This document shows positions 8,464-17,935 of a DNA stretch of 64,000 bases, in pieces. The translations under genes and the position numbers were made by a program. Source of the stretch: Alcanivorax sp. (GTDB taxonomy: Bacteria > Pseudomonadota > Gammaproteobacteria > Pseudomonadales > Alcanivoracaceae); contig JAIUME010000010.1 in assembly GCA_022565695.1 (NCBI GenBank), positions 29,378 through 93,377 on the forward strand. Reading direction: 5' to 3'. The notes below the pieces were generated by a model. The model was not told where the DNA came from. It saw nothing but the letters and a program-made list of their open reading frames with translations, and did not search any database. Within the stretch, counting starts at the first letter, position 1. Each line of letters starts with the position of its first letter.

Positions 8464-9351
8464 ATGTCAGAGAAAACAACCAGCTACTATGTGCCCGACA
8501 GCAGCCCCTGGCCGCTGCTTGGCTCTGTGGGCCTTTTCCTGATCGCCATTGGCGGCGGGAACTACCTCCAGCAGAGCACCAGTAAAGTAGCCAATGACGG
8601 CACCATGGGCGGCATTGTCCTCACCATCGGTGTGCTGTGGATGATCGGCGTCATGTTCATGTGGTGGCGTGACACCATCAAGGAATCCATTGGTGGCCTG
8701 CACAGTGAGCAGATGGATCGCTCCTACCGTCAGGGCATGCTGTGGTTCATCTTCTCCGAAGTGATGTTCTTCGGTGCGTTCTTCGGCGCCATGTTCTACG
8801 CGCGCTGGCTGATCGTGCCATGGCTCGGCGGTGAAGGCACTGGCGCCATGACCCATGAACTGCTGTGGCCGGATTTCCAGGCCATGTGGCCGGTAACCAC
8901 CACGCCTGACGGCCGCACCACGCAGGCTATGGGCGCCTGGGGTCTGCCGATGATCAACACGGCCATCCTGCTGACCAGCTCGGTGACCCTGTCCATCGCG
9001 CACCATGCGCTGCTCGCTGGCGACCGTGCCAAGGTCCTCTGGGCTCAGGGCATCACCATCATTCTGGCGCTGATCTTCACTGGCGTTCAGGGTTACGAGT
9101 ATGTGCACGCTTATCGGGATCTGGGGCTGACCCTGGAAGCCGGGATTTACGGTTCGCTGTTCTTCCTGATGACCGGGTTCCACGGCATTCACGTGGTCAT
9201 CGGCAGTCTGTTCCTGATCGTGACCTTCTTCCGGGTGTTGAAGCGTCACCATATGGATGGCAACAACTTTGCCTGGGAAGCGGCGGCCTGGTACTGGCAC
9301 TTCGTGGACGTGGTCTGGCTGTTCCTGTTCATCACGGTGTACTGGCTGTAA
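8464..9351 (+). CDS. coxC: Cytochrome c oxidase subunit III
   Basis: The product has 295 residues with seven membrane helices, the expected size. Characteristic stretches are FMWWRDTIKE, RQGMLWFIFSEVMFF and the C-terminal WHFVDVVWLFLFITVYWL. Subunit III stabilises the proton uptake of subunit I. AGGAG lies just before the ATG. It is the last gene before a strong terminator at 9376-9406, so coxB-coxA-ctaG-coxC form one unit. Confidence 0.97.
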   Translation: MSEKTTSYYVPDSSPWPLLGSVGLFLIAIGGGNYLQQSTSKVANDGTMGGIVLTIGVLWMIGVMFMWWRDTIKESIGGLHSEQMDRSYRQGMLWFIFSEVMFFGAFFGAMFYARWLIVPWLGGEGTGAMTHELLWPDFQAMWPVTTTPDGRTTQAMGAWGLPMINTAILLTSSVTLSIAHHALLAGDRAKVLWAQGITIILALIFTGVQGYEYVHAYRDLGLTLEAGIYGSLFFLMTGFHGIHVVIGSLFLIVTFFRVLKRHHMDGNNFAWEAAAWYWHFVDVVWLFLFITVYWL

Positions 9352-9375
9352 GCACACGCCGTACACAGCACCATC

Positions 9376-9406
9376 GAAAAAGGCGCCCTTCGGAGGCGCC
9401 TTTTTT
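9376..9406 (+). terminator. Rho-independent terminator of the coxBA-ctaG-coxC operon
   Basis: The stem AAAAAGGCGCC / GGCGCCTTTTTT has a CTTCGGA-type loop and is followed by T-rich sequence. It lies 25 bases after the coxC stop. The A-run on the left makes it usable from both strands. Confidence 0.92.
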
Positions 9407-9472
9407 GTTTTTGGTTCATGCGTATTAGCGGAGGGCGGGGGGGCCGGGCCGCGGGTCACCCTCCAGCGAGAG

Positions 9473-9583
9473 GCGCTGAGGCGGGGTACGCTCTTCCGGG
9501 ACCGCTCAAGCCATCCCTGGGCGCTCGCGCTTTGGCCATCCATGGCCAAAGAGGTCCCTACAGAGCGTACCCCGCCTCAACGC
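9473..9583. repeat. Long palindromic intergenic element, copy A
   Basis: Outer arms 9473-9494 and 9562-9583 are inverted repeats of 22 bases with one mismatch (core GGCGGGGTACGCTCT). Inside, GGGACC/GGTCCC (about 9498-9503 and 9553-9558) continue the pairing, and TTTGGCCAT-CC-ATGGCCAAA (9531-9550) makes an inner hairpin. A single-stranded side branch carries CCATCCCTGGG (9511-9521). The same architecture recurs in copy B in opposite orientation. It has no coding content and resembles mobile extragenic palindromes. Confidence 0.85.
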
Positions 9584-9671
9584 CGGAGCGAGATTCGAAG
9601 TCAGGCAGCCATCGGATTCTCAGTAAGAACAAAAACCGACGCCGGCTGAGAGTCAGTTGATATGACTGAAC

Positions 9672-9799
9672 GTCACGGCCCACGGGGGGCGGGGACTGCT
9701 TTTCAGGACTGTGTGAGACAGGGATGTCGAACACAAGCCCCCAGGGATGGGTTTACGGCGGGTCCTGAAAAGCAGTCCCCGCCCCCCGTGGGCCATGAC
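9672..9799. repeat. Long palindromic intergenic element, copy B (opposite orientation)
   Basis: Arms 9672-9709 and 9762-9799 are 38-base inverted repeats with one mismatch (core GGGGCGGGGACTGCTTTTCA), enclosing 52 bases. Read on the minus strand, the internal part shows CCATCCCTGGGGGCT followed by a second CATCCCTG, which lines up with the internal part of copy A, and both copies begin with a GGCGGGG arm. The two elements therefore look like divergent members of one family placed tail to tail. Confidence 0.88.
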
Positions 9800-9810
9800 C
9801 TCCGAACAAC

Positions 9811-10074
9811 CTAGGACCCAGGCGCCGTTTGCTCGATAGGCACGCCGTCGCGCAGTGTCGGGTTGACGTCGTGGGGTTCCAGCCAGCCCATCCAGGCGGA
9901 GAACAGCATCAATCCGAAGACCGCGACAGAAAACACGACACGCCAGGTGAGCGCTCGGGCGGTACTGCTGTCCTTGCTCCGGGAATCACTGCGCATCAGC
10001 GCGCCCAGCCCGCGGAACAGGGAAACCACCGCAGCGGCGAACAACAACAGAATCAGGAGCTTTAACCACCACAT
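9811..10074 (-). CDS. DUF2909 family twin-transmembrane protein
   Basis: The product has 87 residues with two hydrophobic helices (WWLKLLILLLFAAAVVSLF and WRVVFSVAVFGLMLFSAW) joined by a short polar loop with RSDS-like residues. This is the DUF2909 layout, a family found beside cytochrome oxidase genes in gammaproteobacteria; a role in oxidase assembly is suspected from context only. I start at the ATG at 10074, with AAGG about 10 bases upstream; an in-frame GTG at 10083 is possible. It points opposite to the flanking cox genes and is divergent from the SURF1 gene. Confidence 0.85.
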   Translation of the reverse strand: MWWLKLLILLLFAAAVVSLFRGLGALMRSDSRSKDSSTARALTWRVVFSVAVFGLMLFSAWMGWLEPHDVNPTLRDGVPIEQTAPGS

Positions 10075-10123
10075 AACGTGCACCTTGTGTACAATGAGCG
10101 CCCTATTCTAAGGCCCGGACGTT

Positions 10124-10867
10124 ATGCCTGCACGTGAGTTTCGCCCCAGCTGGATGGGTTTTCTGGCGACGCTGGTCGTGGCTGCAGTGTGCCTGCAAGC
10201 CGCGTTCTGGCAGCTGTCTCGTGCGGAGGAGAAACGCACGCTTGCGCGTGATTTCGAGACCAGATCGCAGGCAGGCTATCTGAGCCTGTCTGAACTGCTG
10301 GTGAAGGAGGAGCCGGGCAACTACCCGGTTACCCTGCGCGGCAGGCCTGATAACAGCCGACACATACTGCTGGATAATCGCATGCTCGACGGTGTGGCGG
10401 GCTATCACCTGCTGACGCCGCTGCGCAGTGCGTCGGGGCAGTGGCTGCTGGTCAATCGCGGTTGGCTTCCCAGGGGGCGTGACCGGGCAGTTTTGCCCGA
10501 AATACCGGCCCTCGTTGCGGAGCATGACGACGGCATGGTGACGGTCAATGGGCGAAGCTATATCTATAGCCCGCGCACCTTTGTTCTCGCAGATGATGAC
10601 CTTTCCGATGCCAGTTGGCCTCTGCGCGTGCAAAAAGTGGAAATGGACGCACTTTCGGCGCTGCTTGAGGTAGAATTGGCGCCCTTCGAAATCCGGGTGG
10701 ATCCGGGCTTCGCTATCGAGACCGGGGAGCAGTTACCCCGCGTCTGGCATGACCCGGTCATGGGTCCGGAACGGCACCAGGCCTATGCGGTGCAGTGGTT
10801 TGCCCTGGCGGGGGCCGTCGTGGTGTTTTTTATCGCCATCAGCCTGCGCCGTCGCGAGGCCGATTGA
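10124..10867 (+). CDS. SURF1 family cytochrome oxidase biogenesis protein
   Basis: The product has 247 residues with a membrane helix at each end (about 11-29 and 222-240) and a periplasmic domain between them. SURF1 signatures are visible: FWQLSRAEEKRTL after helix 1, LDNRMLDGVAGYHLLTPL and WLLVNRGWLPRG in the middle, and HQAYAVQWFALA before helix 2. SURF1/Shy1 helps insert heme a into subunit I. It starts a second rightward unit (SURF1, SCO-like, ctaA, ctaB). Confidence 0.95.
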   Translation: MPAREFRPSWMGFLATLVVAAVCLQAAFWQLSRAEEKRTLARDFETRSQAGYLSLSELLVKEEPGNYPVTLRGRPDNSRHILLDNRMLDGVAGYHLLTPLRSASGQWLLVNRGWLPRGRDRAVLPEIPALVAEHDDGMVTVNGRSYIYSPRTFVLADDDLSDASWPLRVQKVEMDALSALLEVELAPFEIRVDPGFAIETGEQLPRVWHDPVMGPERHQAYAVQWFALAGAVVVFFIAISLRRREAD

Positions 10868-10898
10868 ACATCCTCACTGACCAGAATTGAGTTGACCC

Positions 10899-11513
10899 AT
10901 GCAGGAACGCAGCAAGAATTTTCTGATCCTCGGGCTGATCATCGGTGTTTTCATCGCCTTTTTCCTGGCGGGCCGCTACCTGATCAACCCTGATGATATG
11001 CCGCGCCTGAATAAAGGCACCCTGATCGTACCGCATGTCAGTGTGGATGACTTGGGCCTCGTTCAGGCGGATGGCACGCCGTACCGCAGTGATGACATGG
11101 CGGGCAAATGGACGCTGGCCTACATGGCTGACGGCACCTGTGGCGATGCCTGCAAGAATGGTCTGTTCTATCTGATTCGCCAGTTGCAACGCTCGCTTGA
11201 TCGGGACGCGCCCCGTGTGAGACGCCTGATCATGCATACGGCAGAACCGGATAACACGTTACGCACATTCCTGGATGAGAATGTGCCCGGCATGGTGGAA
11301 GTCAGCGTCGATCCCGACCTGGCAGACGCCCTGCTACTTCCCGCGATGGAAAGCAGTACTGACAGCGCCAGTCATCATATCTTCCTGATCAGCCCCGACG
11401 GCATGATCTTCATGTGGTACCCCACCCATGCGGATCAGGATGCCACACTGCTCGAGGCGGACAATATCCGTGATGATCTCAAGCGCACCCTGAAAGGCTC
11501 ACTGATAGGGTAA
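10899..11513 (+). CDS. Membrane-anchored SCO/thioredoxin-like oxidase assembly protein
   Basis: The product has 204 residues with one N-terminal membrane helix (about 8-26) and a periplasmic thioredoxin-like domain with a CxxxC site (CGDAC) in ADGTCGDACKNGLFYLI. The CxxxC spacing is that of SCO copper proteins, but the downstream His of true SCO proteins is not obvious. Proteins of this type are found between SURF1 and ctaA in Pseudomonas-type cox loci. A redox or copper role in CuA assembly is inferred. ctaA follows after 5 bases. Confidence 0.8.
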   Translation: MQERSKNFLILGLIIGVFIAFFLAGRYLINPDDMPRLNKGTLIVPHVSVDDLGLVQADGTPYRSDDMAGKWTLAYMADGTCGDACKNGLFYLIRQLQRSLDRDAPRVRRLIMHTAEPDNTLRTFLDENVPGMVEVSVDPDLADALLLPAMESSTDSASHHIFLISPDGMIFMWYPTHADQDATLLEADNIRDDLKRTLKGSLIG

Positions 11514-11518
11514 CCTTC

Positions 11519-12562
11519 ATGTCGACTGTGAATCGTTCGTTGATCTGGCAACGCCGTCTCGCCGTGGCCTCGGTAATACTGGTTGCGGGTGTCATCATCC
11601 TGGGCGCCTGGACGCGCCTCACTGACGCCGGGCTGGGCTGTCCGGACTGGCCGGGCTGCTATGGCCACATGGACGTGCGCAAGGCCCACTCCTATGTCAG
11701 CGAAACCAATGTCCATCAACCGGGCACGTATCGCGATGCTTTCAAGACCATTCCGGAAATGGTGCATCGCTATTTCGCCGGTCTGCTGGGCTTTCTGATC
11801 CTGATCCTTGCCGCCATGGCTTGGGCCAATCGCCGACACACCGGACAGCGCGTGGCATTGCCCACCGCCATTCTGGTGCTGGTGATCTGCCAGGGCATTC
11901 TCGGCAAGTGGACCGTTACCATGGGGCTGCAGCCCACCATCGTCATGCTTCATCTGATGGGCGGCTTCACCACCATGATCCTGTTGTGCTGGCACGCCGC
12001 CAGGCTCTACAACTGGCCCAGTTTCCGCAACGACTGCGATGTAAGGACGCTGAAACCCCTGGCCATCGCGGCCCTTGGGGTGGTCATGCTGCAGAGTGCG
12101 CTCGGCGGCTGGACCACAGCCAACTACGCCGCCGTGGTCTGTACCGAGCTGCCGATTTGTGAGAGCGGCTGGACTTCGCATCTGAACTTCAGTGATGCCT
12201 TCACCTTCTTCGGTCATGAGCATGATGGTGAGGACTATGAGTTCGGTGTGCTGGCCAGTGATGCCCGCACCACCATCCATGTGATGCATCGCTTCGGCGC
12301 CATCGCTACACTGCTCGTGGTGGGCCTGCTGGCCATCAAGATTCTGGCTCGCGCACGCTGCACGCTGTTTCGCCGTTTTGGCCTGACGATTGGCGGTGTC
12401 CTGCTGGCACAGTTTGCGTTGGGTGTCAGTAACGTCGTTTTCCACGTACCGTTGAAGGTGGCGGTGGCGCATAACTTTGGCGCCGTAGTACTACTCGTCA
12501 CGCTGGTATTGTTCCTGCGGGCACTGAATACACAACCGGAACGGAGACAAACAGATGCCTGA
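11519..12562 (+). CDS. ctaA: Heme A synthase (COX15/CtaA)
   Basis: The product has 347 residues and eight membrane helices. It shows the typical [19 protein letters not shown] near residue 30, EMVHRYFAG and VMHRFGA with heme-binding histidines, and a cysteine pair in the periplasmic loop ([11 protein letters not shown]). It oxidises the heme O methyl group to formyl, giving the heme A used by CoxA. Its stop overlaps the ctaB start by 8 bases, so translation is probably coupled. Confidence 0.96.
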   Translation: MSTVNRSLIWQRRLAVASVILVAGVIILGAWTRLTDAGLGCPDWPGCYGHMDVRKAHSYVSETNVHQPGTYRDAFKTIPEMVHRYFAGLLGFLILILAAMAWANRRHTGQRVALPTAILVLVICQGILGKWTVTMGLQPTIVMLHLMGGFTTMILLCWHAARLYNWPSFRNDCDVRTLKPLAIAALGVVMLQSALGGWTTANYAAVVCTELPICESGWTSHLNFSDAFTFFGHEHDGEDYEFGVLASDARTTIHVMHRFGAIATLLVVGLLAIKILARARCTLFRRFGLTIGGVLLAQFALGVSNVVFHVPLKVAVAHNFGAVVLLVTLVLFLRALNTQPERRQTDA

Positions 12563-13451
12563 CGCGGCGGGCTGGCGTGATTACCTGGCCCTGACCAAAC
12601 CCGGCGTAGTGCTGTTGCTGATGGTGACGGCCATCGCCGGCATGTTCCTGGCGACCGACCCGCCCGGCATGGTGCCGCTGGGCGTGCTGATACCGGCATT
12701 CATCGGGCTGACGCTGGCGATGATGGCGTCAGCCGCCATCAACCAGATCATGGATCAGAAGATCGATGCCATGATGGCGCGCACCGACAAGCGCCCGATT
12801 GTCACCGGGCGCATCAATACGCGCTCTGCCGTGGCGTTTGCCATAGCCCTGGCGCTGATCTCCATGTTGGTGCTGGATCAACTGGTCAACCGGCTCACGG
12901 CCATGCTGACCCTGTTCGGCTTTGTCGGCTATGCGTTCATCTATACCCTCTATCTGAAACGCGCCACGCCGCAGAACATCGTCATTGGCGGTCTGGCCGG
13001 GGCGATACCGCCGCTACTGGGCTGGACTGCCGTGGCAGGCGAGTTGCATCCCTATGCCTGGCTGCTGGTATTGATCATTTTTGTCTGGACTCCGCCCCAC
13101 TTCTGGGCGCTGGCGATCCACCGCCGGGATGAGTATGCCAAGGCGGAGATCCCGATGCTGCCGGTGACCCATGGCATACCGTTTACCCGCAGCAGCGTGC
13201 TCTACTACACCGTGTTGCTGGTGATTACGTCCTTGCTGCCGTACCTCACTGGCATGAGTGGCCTGATCTATCTCGCCACGGCGGTCGTGCTCGGTGCGGT
13301 CTTCCTGTTTCATGCCATGCAACTGCGCTTTGGCGATGATCCGCGCACGCCGATGAAGACGTTCGGCTACTCGATCACCTATCTGTTCGTGCTGTTTGGT
13401 GCGCTGCTGGTGGATCACTATTTCCCGATCGGCGTCGTCAGCGGCAGCTGA
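12555..13451 (+). CDS. ctaB: Heme O synthase (protoheme IX farnesyltransferase)
   Basis: The product has 298 residues and about nine membrane helices (UbiA superfamily). The first Asp-rich prenyl diphosphate site is [19 protein letters not shown] near residue 70; the second family motif is [13 protein letters not shown]. It farnesylates heme b to heme O, the substrate of CtaA, which is encoded just upstream and overlaps it. Also called CyoE in other systems; here the context is the aa3/caa3 locus. Confidence 0.96.
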   Translation: MPDAAGWRDYLALTKPGVVLLLMVTAIAGMFLATDPPGMVPLGVLIPAFIGLTLAMMASAAINQIMDQKIDAMMARTDKRPIVTGRINTRSAVAFAIALALISMLVLDQLVNRLTAMLTLFGFVGYAFIYTLYLKRATPQNIVIGGLAGAIPPLLGWTAVAGELHPYAWLLVLIIFVWTPPHFWALAIHRRDEYAKAEIPMLPVTHGIPFTRSSVLYYTVLLVITSLLPYLTGMSGLIYLATAVVLGAVFLFHAMQLRFGDDPRTPMKTFGYSITYLFVLFGALLVDHYFPIGVVSGS

Positions 13452-13551
13452 ATTTGCTACACACGCCACTGTGCACCCCGCCCCGCTTGCGTTAACCTTG
13501 GGCTCATAACAACGCGCGAGATACAGCGCGCAATACACTATGGGGCGAGTC

Positions 13552-14142
13552 ATGAGTGGCACACTGATCTTTCTTGTTGTCCTGGCGGCACTGGTGGTCT
13601 TCATCATTGCTATCTATAACCGCTTGATAGCGCTCAAGAACCGCTTCAAGAATGGTTTTGCGCAGATTGATGTGCAGCTTCAGCGCCGCCATGATCTGGT
13701 ACCCAACCTGGTCGAGACCGCCCGTGCCTATATGACCCACGAGCGCGAAACGCTGACGCAGGTCACCGAGGCCCGCAACCAGGCGGTAAATGCCCGCCAG
13801 GCCGCCAAAGCCAACCCCGACAATGCCAATGCCATGGGCGCCCTGGGCAAGGCAGAGAGCATGCTCTCCGGCTCACTGGCCAACTTCTTCGCGCTGTCAG
13901 AAAACTACCCTGATCTGAAAGCCAATCAGACCATGAGTCAGTTGATGGAAGAGCTGACCTCCACCGAGAACCGGATCGGATTTGCCCGGCAGGCGTTCAA
14001 TGACGCCGTGATGGACTACAACACCTATCGCGAGCAGTTCCCGAACAACTTCATTGCCGGCCTGTTTGGCAGCTTCAAACACGCTGAGCTGTTGCAGATA
14101 GAGACGCCGGAGGCCCGCAAGGCGCCCAGCGTCAGCTTCTGA
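13552..14142 (+). CDS. LemA family protein
   Basis: The product has 196 residues: a single N-terminal membrane helix (TLIFLVVLAALVVFIIAIYN) followed by the LemA helical bundle, with FAQIDVQLQRRHDLVPNLVE and FFALSENYPDLKANQT, both diagnostic. LemA proteins face the periplasm or cytosol and their job is not settled. I start at 13552 (MSGTLIF); an ATG 12 bases upstream in frame has no better ribosome site. The M48 protease gene follows after 6 bases, a pairing common for LemA. Confidence 0.93.
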   Translation: MSGTLIFLVVLAALVVFIIAIYNRLIALKNRFKNGFAQIDVQLQRRHDLVPNLVETARAYMTHERETLTQVTEARNQAVNARQAAKANPDNANAMGALGKAESMLSGSLANFFALSENYPDLKANQTMSQLMEELTSTENRIGFARQAFNDAVMDYNTYREQFPNNFIAGLFGSFKHAELLQIETPEARKAPSVSF

Positions 14143-14148
14143 TAGCCC

Positions 14149-16107
14149 ATGAATTTCTTTGCGCAGCAGGCTCGCGCCCGCCGACGCACCAGTCTGCTGA
14201 CCCTGTATTTCGTTGTGGCCGTCCTGGCCACAGCGCTGGCGGTCAACCTGGTGCTGTACCTGGGTCTGTTCTGGCTCAGTGACGGCACCTACCCGCCCGG
14301 AGAATGGCTGCGCTCGCCTGGCGCCGCCTGGGTCACACTGCTCACGCTCGGCATCATCCTCGGCGGTAGCCTGCTGAAGTTCTGGCGTCTTCGCGGCGGC
14401 GGCCCGGCACTGGCGGAGATGCTCAACGCCCGGCGCATTGACCCCGCCAGCAAGGATATCCACGAACGACGGCTGATCAATGTCGTGGAAGAAATGGCGA
14501 TTGCTTCGGGCATCCCCGTGCCGCAGCTGTTTGTGCTGGACAAGGAGGCCGGTATCAACGCCTTTGCCGCAGGCTTCCGGCCGACAGAGAGCACCATCAT
14601 GGTGACGCGAGGTACTCTGGAGCAGCTCAATCGAGACGAGCTGCAAGGCGTCATCGCCCACGAATTCAGCCACATCTTCAATGCCGACATGCGCCTCAAC
14701 CTGCGCCTGATGGCGGTCCTGGCCGGCATTCTTGCCGTCGGCAAGGTCGGCGAGCTGATGCTGCGCAGCACCCATCGGCGCGGCCTGATGGTGCGCACCG
14801 GCAATAACCGCAATGCTGCAGGCGGCATCGCCGCTGCCATGGCAATGGGTGCGGCATTGATCGCCATCGGCTACATCGGCCTGTTCTTCGGCCGGCTGAT
14901 CAAGGCCGCCATATCACGCCAGCGCGAGCTGCTGGCTGACGCCTCATCGGTGCAGTTCACCCGTAATCCGTCTGGCATCGCCAATGCACTGATCAAGATA
15001 CGCAATGGTCAGGGGTCGTTGCTGGACAGTGCCCAGGCTGAGGACATGAGCCACATGTGCTTCGCCGACACGGTCTCCTTCAATATGCGGCGATTGCTGG
15101 CGACACACCCGGAGCTGGATGAACGCCTGAAGGCCATCGGTCCCGAGTGGGTCCCCCGGGCGCGCAACAGGGCCCGGCAACAGGTCGTCAGCGAAACGCA
15201 GTCCGGTTTCGCACAGGGCACCGCGCAGGCCGTGGCCAGTGCAGGCGGCGCAGCACTGTCCGGCGGTACCGCCACGCTGCTCAGCCCGGCACTGCATTCG
15301 CAACCCGCATCCCGGCAGGTTGGCACCGTCACCCCCGCCCACGTGGGTTACGCTGCCCGCATTCTCGAATCGGTACCCCTGGGTCTGCGGGACCTGGTGC
15401 ACGACAAGGCCGGCGCCGAGCAATTGATGTACGCACTGGCCATCAGCGTCAGCCAGAGCCCGCCGGAAGAGTTGCTACCTGCCCTGAATCTGGCCGAGCC
15501 CGAGCAGGACGCGGTGGCCGCGCTGGTCCCGGTGGTGCAATCACTGGGAACGCGTATGCGACTGCCGCTCATTGACCTGGCCATCCCGACCCTCAAACAA
15601 GGCGATCAGACGACCCGCGATGCGGTATTACAGCGGCTGACAACGCTGATCCATGCCGACCGCCGCATGACCCTGTTCGAGTTCGTTCTGTTGCACGTGC
15701 TGCGCGATCATCTTGGCGCGAAGGCCGGTCACAACCAGTCGGTACGCCACCGCAGCTACCGTGCCGTGGCACCGGCCATACAGGTGCTGCTGTCGATGAT
15801 GGTCTATGTCGGCGGACAGCGTGGCGAGGACGCCGAAGCCCTGTTTCGCCGTACCGCTGGCGTGCTGCTCCCTGCTGGCACACCGCTACTGGCGATTGAG
15901 GCCTGTACGCTGGATCGGCTGGCGCCGGCGCTGACGGAACTGGCCAGGCTGACACCGCTCTTGAAGGCTGGATTGGTGGATGCCTGCGCAGATGTGGTGT
16001 TGGCCGACAAGAAGGTTCAGGTTGCTGAAGCAGAGCTGTTACGGGCCATATGCACGCTGCTGGATTGCCCCATGCCACCGCTTTTCGACGCCACATCGGC
16101 AGCCTGA
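14149..16107 (+). CDS. M48 family (HtpX-like) membrane metalloprotease
   Basis: The product has 652 residues. Two membrane helices lie near the N-terminus (about 15-42 and 58-76) and another hydrophobic segment near 223-245. The zinc-protease motif HEFSH is in GVIAHEFSHIFNADMRLN (about residue 172), and the downstream RQRELLADASSVQFTRNP supplies the third ligand Glu. The C-terminal half (about 400-652), with no proteolytic motif, is a helical extension of unknown job. Together with LemA it probably forms a membrane quality-control pair (inference). Confidence 0.92.
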   Translation: MNFFAQQARARRRTSLLTLYFVVAVLATALAVNLVLYLGLFWLSDGTYPPGEWLRSPGAAWVTLLTLGIILGGSLLKFWRLRGGGPALAEMLNARRIDPASKDIHERRLINVVEEMAIASGIPVPQLFVLDKEAGINAFAAGFRPTESTIMVTRGTLEQLNRDELQGVIAHEFSHIFNADMRLNLRLMAVLAGILAVGKVGELMLRSTHRRGLMVRTGNNRNAAGGIAAAMAMGAALIAIGYIGLFFGRLIKAAISRQRELLADASSVQFTRNPSGIANALIKIRNGQGSLLDSAQAEDMSHMCFADTVSFNMRRLLATHPELDERLKAIGPEWVPRARNRARQQVVSETQSGFAQGTAQAVASAGGAALSGGTATLLSPALHSQPASRQVGTVTPAHVGYAARILESVPLGLRDLVHDKAGAEQLMYALAISVSQSPPEELLPALNLAEPEQDAVAALVPVVQSLGTRMRLPLIDLAIPTLKQGDQTTRDAVLQRLTTLIHADRRMTLFEFVLLHVLRDHLGAKAGHNQSVRHRSYRAVAPAIQVLLSMMVYVGGQRGEDAEALFRRTAGVLLPAGTPLLAIEACTLDRLAPALTELARLTPLLKAGLVDACADVVLADKKVQVAEAELLRAICTLLDCPMPPLFDATSAA

Positions 16108-16319
16108 TCAATGACGTCTGGAGAACAGGTGTTCGCTGACGTGTAAGCCCTGGCTTACAGCTTTTATGGCAATTGTCTTATTTCGATTATTGCTGAAGCT
16201 GTCAGACTGGTCCCGGTGAGACAGGGATAGCACAGTCCGCACGATCGCAGGCATGAGCCGGCTCAAGCGCGTATGGGCAGGCGGGCATGGGAAAGGAACG
16301 AGACAGGGGAGCAACACCG

Positions 16320-16691
16320 ATGCAATTCCACAAAGCCAGCGAGCAAAATGCCTGGGATGCCGTGGCCAGCGTCACGCATGCCATACGCCGTAATGAAAAT
16401 GCGCACCCTGATCTGCTGCGCTGGCTGCAAGCACAGGGCGTGGACATCAACCAGGCCGTCTTTCCCTGCGTCGGTCTATTCGACAGCGATGTCTTTTCCG
16501 GCACGCTGGTGTCCCAGGACCGCCGCGTCTACGAATACTTTGTTGATCTCAGCGAGCCTGAATCCGGCGACTTTGAAGACGTCACCGACGAACTCGGCCC
16601 CAAGGATCCCGCCCACCCGGACAGCGATGTGCGCGATCTGATCACCATGGCGCTGATCTTCTTTGACAACCAGCGCGGCCAGGCTGCCTGA
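16320..16691 (+). CDS. Hypothetical protein
   Basis: The product has 123 residues, acidic, soluble, with no signal peptide. Distinct stretches are LLRWLQAQGVDINQAVFPC and VYEYFVDLSEPESGDFEDV. I do not recognise a family. The start at 16320 follows GGGGAG with 8-base spacing; an earlier ATG at 16287 lacks one. It stands alone between the protease and a convergent flavoprotein gene. Confidence 0.75.
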   Translation: MQFHKASEQNAWDAVASVTHAIRRNENAHPDLLRWLQAQGVDINQAVFPCVGLFDSDVFSGTLVSQDRRVYEYFVDLSEPESGDFEDVTDELGPKDPAHPDSDVRDLITMALIFFDNQRGQAA

Positions 16692-16754
16692 GAGGCCAGG
16701 CCGTTACGCTTGTTGTCTACGTTTATTGTCTACGTTTGTCGTCTACGTTCGCCG

Positions 16755-17918
16755 TCACCCGACACCGCGCTGCATTGCAGGCACCTGGCGGTGCAGAAAC
16801 CAGCGCTCCGTGACCACTTTGCGCGTAAACCACCGGCTGCGCATGAGCGGCCCCACCAGCAAATCCCTGACCCACTCCGGCGCCGGTACCGGCGCATTAC
16901 CCTCATCGCCGCGCACGCCAAAGCGTTGCCGCACTGCCGCCTCATAGTCATACAGCGTAGAGCCGGGCGCAGCCTCGGCCAGTGCGTCGGCCGCCATCAG
17001 GGCTGACTCCACCGCCGGCCTGATGCCTTCGCCACTCTGCGTGTAGGCCAGACCTGCTGCATCACCGATCAGACAAACGCCCGGTGCTACCAATGGTCGC
17101 CGGGCATGCCCGTAAAGGAGGTACGCGTGCCCCTTGTAGCGGTGGGGCAACGATGCCGGCAGGCGCCCGGTGCGCTGCATCATCTCGACAAATTCCTCGA
17201 GATGCTCTGTCAGCCGGTGATTATCCTCCCGTCCCAGTCCGATATTCAGGTAATCCCCCTTGCGGAACACCCAGGCATAACCCTTGAGATCACGGCAGAA
17301 CCACAACTCGGGACAGTCCCCTGCCACGGCACAGGCGGCAACCTGTTCAGGCGACAGGCGAAACTCCACTTCCTTCGCGGTCACGGCCAGTTCGTGTTTG
17401 CCCGGGCCATCGCCGAGCAGACGCGCCACCGGGCAGAAGTGCCCGCCGGCACCCACCAGCCAGGGCGCCTGATAGCGACCATTCACACACCACTCGCCAT
17501 AGCGATGCGTCAGTTCGTTCACGCTCTCACCCAGTATTTTTTCCACCGGCGCCCGCGACAACAGATAGTGATCGAACTCACAACGACGGATGCCGTAGCT
17601 CACCGGGGTACTGCCGTGATCGTTGACACACGGTGCCTGCCCCATCAGACCAATGCTGAAGCGGTGGATCGGCTGCAGCACCCGGCCATCACGGGCATAT
17701 TCCTCCGGCGTAATACCAAGACTGGTCAGCACCGCCGGCGTCACCCAGCCCGCGCAGGTCTTGTCACGAGGAAAGGTCGCCTTGTCGAGAATCAACACCC
17801 GCCAGCCGTTGTCCGCGAGTGCGCTGGCCAGCGTGCTGCCCGCCGGCCCGCCCCCCACAATGATCAGATCATAGTGAATCAGATCCGCCACAGAATCGGT
17901 CATGACTGAATCGGACAT
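16755..17918 (-). CDS. Geranylgeranyl-reductase-like FAD-dependent oxidoreductase
   Basis: The product has 387 residues. The N-terminal dinucleotide motif is IIVGGGPAGSTLASAL (about 18-33), followed by DKATFPRDKTCAGWV, and the second FAD motif is CLIGDAAGLAYTQSGEG (about 285-301), the GD-plus-SGEG form typical of the geranylgeranyl reductase group of flavoenzymes. Such enzymes reduce or oxidise C=C bonds of lipids. GGAG lies 8 bases before the ATG at 17918. It is 17 bases downstream of a CFA-synthase-like gene on the same strand, so both likely act on membrane fatty acids. The exact reaction is unknown. Confidence 0.88.
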   Translation of the reverse strand: MSDSVMTDSVADLIHYDLIIVGGGPAGSTLASALADNGWRVLILDKATFPRDKTCAGWVTPAVLTSLGITPEEYARDGRVLQPIHRFSIGLMGQAPCVNDHGSTPVSYGIRRCEFDHYLLSRAPVEKILGESVNELTHRYGEWCVNGRYQAPWLVGAGGHFCPVARLLGDGPGKHELAVTAKEVEFRLSPEQVAACAVAGDCPELWFCRDLKGYAWVFRKGDYLNIGLGREDNHRLTEHLEEFVEMMQRTGRLPASLPHRYKGHAYLLYGHARRPLVAPGVCLIGDAAGLAYTQSGEGIRPAVESALMAADALAEAAPGSTLYDYEAAVRQRFGVRGDEGNAPVPAPEWVRDLLVGPLMRSRWFTRKVVTERWFLHRQVPAMQRGVG

Positions 17919-17935
17919 GGGTTACACTCCGCTCT

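Noticed and set aside
8467..9549. 360-codon minus-strand frame across coxC and its terminator
   Set aside because: It runs antisense to coxC and reads through the terminator; its His/Glu/Gln-rich product has no domain pattern.
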